Below are positions 62,173-64,000 of a stretch of 64,000 nt of DNA, one piece after another; the stretch's first letter is position 1, and the number at the start of each line of letters is the position of its first letter. This DNA comes from Desulfovibrio piger. GTDB lineage: Bacteria > Desulfobacterota > Desulfovibrionia > Desulfovibrionales > Desulfovibrionaceae. The position numbers and the translations under genes were made by a program. The notes beneath the pieces were generated by a model, which was not told the DNA's origin, did no database searches, and saw nothing but the letters and a program-made list of their open reading frames with translations. The DNA is taken from the NCBI RefSeq assembly GCF_012843875.1, contig NZ_JABAFY010000004.1:62001-126000 (forward strand), given 5' to 3'.

Positions 62173-62248
62173 GATGACCTCCATTATAATATACCGACAA
62201 GATTGGTTTTATTTTTTCTTTCGGTAGAACGCTCTTTTTTTCACTAAC

Positions 62249-62264
62249 ATCAATAAACGTGCCA
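62249..62264 (-). promoter_or_regulatory. Sigma-54 (-24/-12) promoter of the catabolic operon
   Basis: On the minus strand TGGCACG-TTTA-TTGAT, matching the consensus TGGCACG-N4-TTGC with one mismatch in the -12 element. It lies about 75-90 bases upstream of the DASS transporter start. The divergent gene encodes a sigma-54 activator, which supports the assignment. Confidence 0.75.
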
Positions 62265-62290
62265 TTTTAAAAAGATTATTAAAATCAGTA

Positions 62291-62312
62291 TGTTATTAAA
62301 ACAGAAATAACA
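62291..62312. promoter_or_regulatory. Inverted repeat, candidate activator-binding site
   Basis: TGTTATT, an eight-base spacer, AATAACA, upstream of the sigma-54 promoter in the AT-rich divergent region. It lies about 30-60 bases from the -24 element, closer than typical upstream activation sites but possible. The 62340-62368 stretch also shows TAGACA-17-TATATT, a plausible sigma-70 promoter for the regulator. Confidence 0.45.
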
Positions 62313-62450
62313 AAATAAACATAATGTTGCAGATAATCTTAGACAATCTATTGAAATTATTTTATATTATTTTTGAAACATTTGAAACGCAGTGTCCATC
62401 CTGCCGGATGGGCAGGCGGGATCCGCCGTCCTTTCACAAAAGGAGTCTCC

Positions 62451-64000
62451 ATGCACCCCGGATTTTGTGAGTCCATCATCCATGTAGGTGAGCAGCCTGC
62501 GGATTTTTGTGTCGTCACTCCGTTCAAGACGCTGGCCAAGTATGCCGAGGAGACGGCCCATCAGCTCAACATGCGGACCTGCATCGCGGTATCGAAGTTC
62601 GACAATGACGTAGAGGTCGCCCTGCACATCCTCAATACGGAAAAGATCAAGCTGCTGGCCACACGCGGGCATGCGCTCCACATCCTCAGGAATTCCACCT
62701 CCATCCCCATCCTTTCCATCGAATACTCGGCCGAGAATTTTTTCGAGACCCTCCTGCCTTTTCAGAACAGCAACATGCGTGTGGGCCATCTCTGCTTTCC
62801 CGGCCAGGGGCTCAAATTCATGCGGATAGCACAGCTGCTCGGTCTGCGGGGCTACAGGCTGGAAGTCGAGGACAGGAACAATATCGAAGCGGCCCTGAAG
62901 AAGGTCCGGGAGGAAAACATATCTCTGCTTGTGGGGGGATTTGGCCTGATAAGCAAGGCAAGGGAGGAAGGTTTCCACGCCATTCCCCTGCTTTCTGAAA
63001 ATCAGGAAGCTGTCTACAAGGTGTTTTTGGAGGCAAAACACATCATAGAAATGGATGCTCTGAATATACAGAGACGAGATTTCATAAATACTGTTTTGAA
63101 TATCAATCCGAATATCATCATAGTCGTAGATAAAAACTATACGATACGCTACGCGAATGACAAAGCCCAGGGGGTCTTTGGCGTCATATCGGAGCAGATC
63201 ATCGGCATGGATCTGGGCAGGATATTCCCCAGGACGGATTTCTCGCGCATCATGGGAGAAAGGAAAGGTGCATCGGACTCCTTTATCCTGAAAGACATGA
63301 TAAAGCGTGAGTTCCTCTTCACCATCGTCGATATCAAGCTCAAGGGGAATTTTGACGGCTATGTCCTAAGCCTGAACAATACCGTCGATATCCAGAAGAA
63401 TGAACGGCAGGTGCGGCAAAACATCTACCAGAAAGGGAAGCGCCGTTACTTCATGTTCAACGACATTATCGGCGACAGTGCCGCCATCAGTCAGGCGAAG
63501 TTCATAGGGCAGCGTTTTGCGGACAGCGACGGGCCCGTGCTGCTGATCGGAGACACGGGCACAGGCAAGGAGATGTTCGCCCAGGCCATCCATGCGCACA
63601 GCCGGCGGCAGGAGGCGGCCTTTGTTTCCGTCAACTGTGCGGCCGTGCCCGAAAGCCTGCTGGAAAGCGAACTCTTTGGCTATGAGGAAGGCGCTTTTAC
63701 CGGGGCCAGACGCGGGGGCAAGACGGGGCTGGTGGAGCTGGCGCATGGGGGGACCCTGTTCCTTGACGAGATAGGGGAGATGCCCTTGCGCTTGCAGGCC
63801 CGCCTGTTGCGGGTCCTGCAGAACAAGGTCGTGACCCGTCTGGGGAGCACCCGTTTCGTGCAGGTGAACGTGCGCATCATCTGTGCGACGAACAGGAACC
63901 TTTTTGCCATGGCCAGGCAGGGGCAGTTCCGGCAGGACCTGTTCTACAGGATCAATACCCTGCTGCTCAAGATCCCGTCGCTCGAAGCCCGCAGGGAAGA
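62451..64000 (+). CDS. PrpR-type sigma-54 activator (3' end outside window)
   Basis: The visible 516 codons begin MHPGFCESIIHVG, with AAAGGAG 7 bases upstream. The N-terminal part (about 10-190) resembles the PrpR N-terminal sensor (MRTCIAVSKFDNDVEVAL, GHLCFPGQGLKFMRIAQLLG, EENISLLVGGFGLI). A PAS domain follows at about 205-320 (NIIIVVDKNYTIRYANDKAQG). The AAA+ sigma-54-interacting domain starts at about 355 with Walker A GDTGTGKEMF, GAFTGARRGG and FLDEIGEMP. It runs off the right edge, and no stop was seen. The ligand is unknown. It is divergent from the catabolic operon, which it probably activates. Promoter-like TAGACA-17-TATATT lies upstream. Confidence 0.88.
   Translation, partial: MHPGFCESIIHVGEQPADFCVVTPFKTLAKYAEETAHQLNMRTCIAVSKFDNDVEVALHILNTEKIKLLATRGHALHILRNSTSIPILSIEYSAENFFETLLPFQNSNMRVGHLCFPGQGLKFMRIAQLLGLRGYRLEVEDRNNIEAALKKVREENISLLVGGFGLISKAREEGFHAIPLLSENQEAVYKVFLEAKHIIEMDALNIQRRDFINTVLNINPNIIIVVDKNYTIRYANDKAQGVFGVISEQIIGMDLGRIFPRTDFSRIMGERKGASDSFILKDMIKREFLFTIVDIKLKGNFDGYVLSLNNTVDIQKNERQVRQNIYQKGKRRYFMFNDIIGDSAAISQAKFIGQRFADSDGPVLLIGDTGTGKEMFAQAIHAHSRRQEAAFVSVNCAAVPESLLESELFGYEEGAFTGARRGGKTGLVELAHGGTLFLDEIGEMPLRLQARLLRVLQNKVVTRLGSTRFVQVNVRIICATNRNLFAMARQGQFRQDLFYRINTLLLKIPSLEARRE

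Noticed and set aside
59905-62247. A 780-residue plus-strand open frame over the transporter
   Set aside because: Antisense to the amidohydrolase-like and DASS genes; low-complexity Asp/Gly/His composition and no domain.

Overview
The window is a GC-rich (roughly 60-65%), densely coded chromosomal segment from a Gram-negative, strictly anaerobic deltaproteobacterium. It most resembles Desulfovibrionaceae, for example a host-associated Desulfovibrio. The basis is recognition of gene families and gene order: a short F0-only ATP synthase operon near rex, a stand-alone AICAR transformylase, a four-subunit ferredoxin-linked 2-oxoacid oxidoreductase, and a HEAT-like protein of a Desulfovibrio-type family. 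No rRNA, tRNA, CRISPR array, IS element or prophage was seen.

Layout. 1-5.5 kb: the end of hemW, then asnS, a small exported protein, holB and purA. 5.7-11.1 kb: a three-gene minus-strand operon (LicC-LicA fusion, TagF-like transferase, YidC-like/sulfatase fusion) that looks like a surface phospho-substituent system. 11.4-16.9 kb: a small hypothetical gene, AICAR transformylase, cbiA, a nitroreductase and rex. 17.2-19.4 kb: the F0 operon (atpZ-like, atpI-like, atpB, atpE) with a promoter overlapping a possible Rex operator. 19.6-28.6 kb: rlmD-type methyltransferase, rplU-rpmA-obgE, an exported protein, a frameshifted psd, a MerR/SnoaL-like divergent pair with a clear operator dyad, proB, a P-loop kinase and a DUF805 protein. 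28.9-33 kb: korDABC and queA. 33-37.5 kb: lipoprotein, coaBC, a UDG-like hypothetical, a two-gene lysO-type exporter and a HEAT-like protein. 37.9-45.5 kb: gapA, a GAF protein and the mreB-mreC-mreD-mrdA-rodA elongasome cluster. 45.7-54.6 kb: radical SAM protein, coaX, eno, a large SBP-EAL phosphodiesterase, folD and an exported protein. 55-64 kb: a YczE-like membrane protein, then a five-gene catabolic operon (DASS transporter, amidohydrolase-like protein, MBL hydrolase, Fe-S flavoenzyme, Fe-dependent alcohol dehydrogenase). That operon is divergent from a PrpR-type sigma-54 activator that runs off the end, and it has a near-consensus sigma-54 promoter.

Most genes are housekeeping: translation, nucleotide, CoA and folate metabolism, cell shape, energy. 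The accessory regions of interest are the Lic/Tag/YidC-sulfatase operon and the sigma-54 catabolic operon. Between genes there is also a recurrent roughly 85-bp hairpin-plus-tail element, seen in five good copies, each downstream of a gene and in that gene's orientation.
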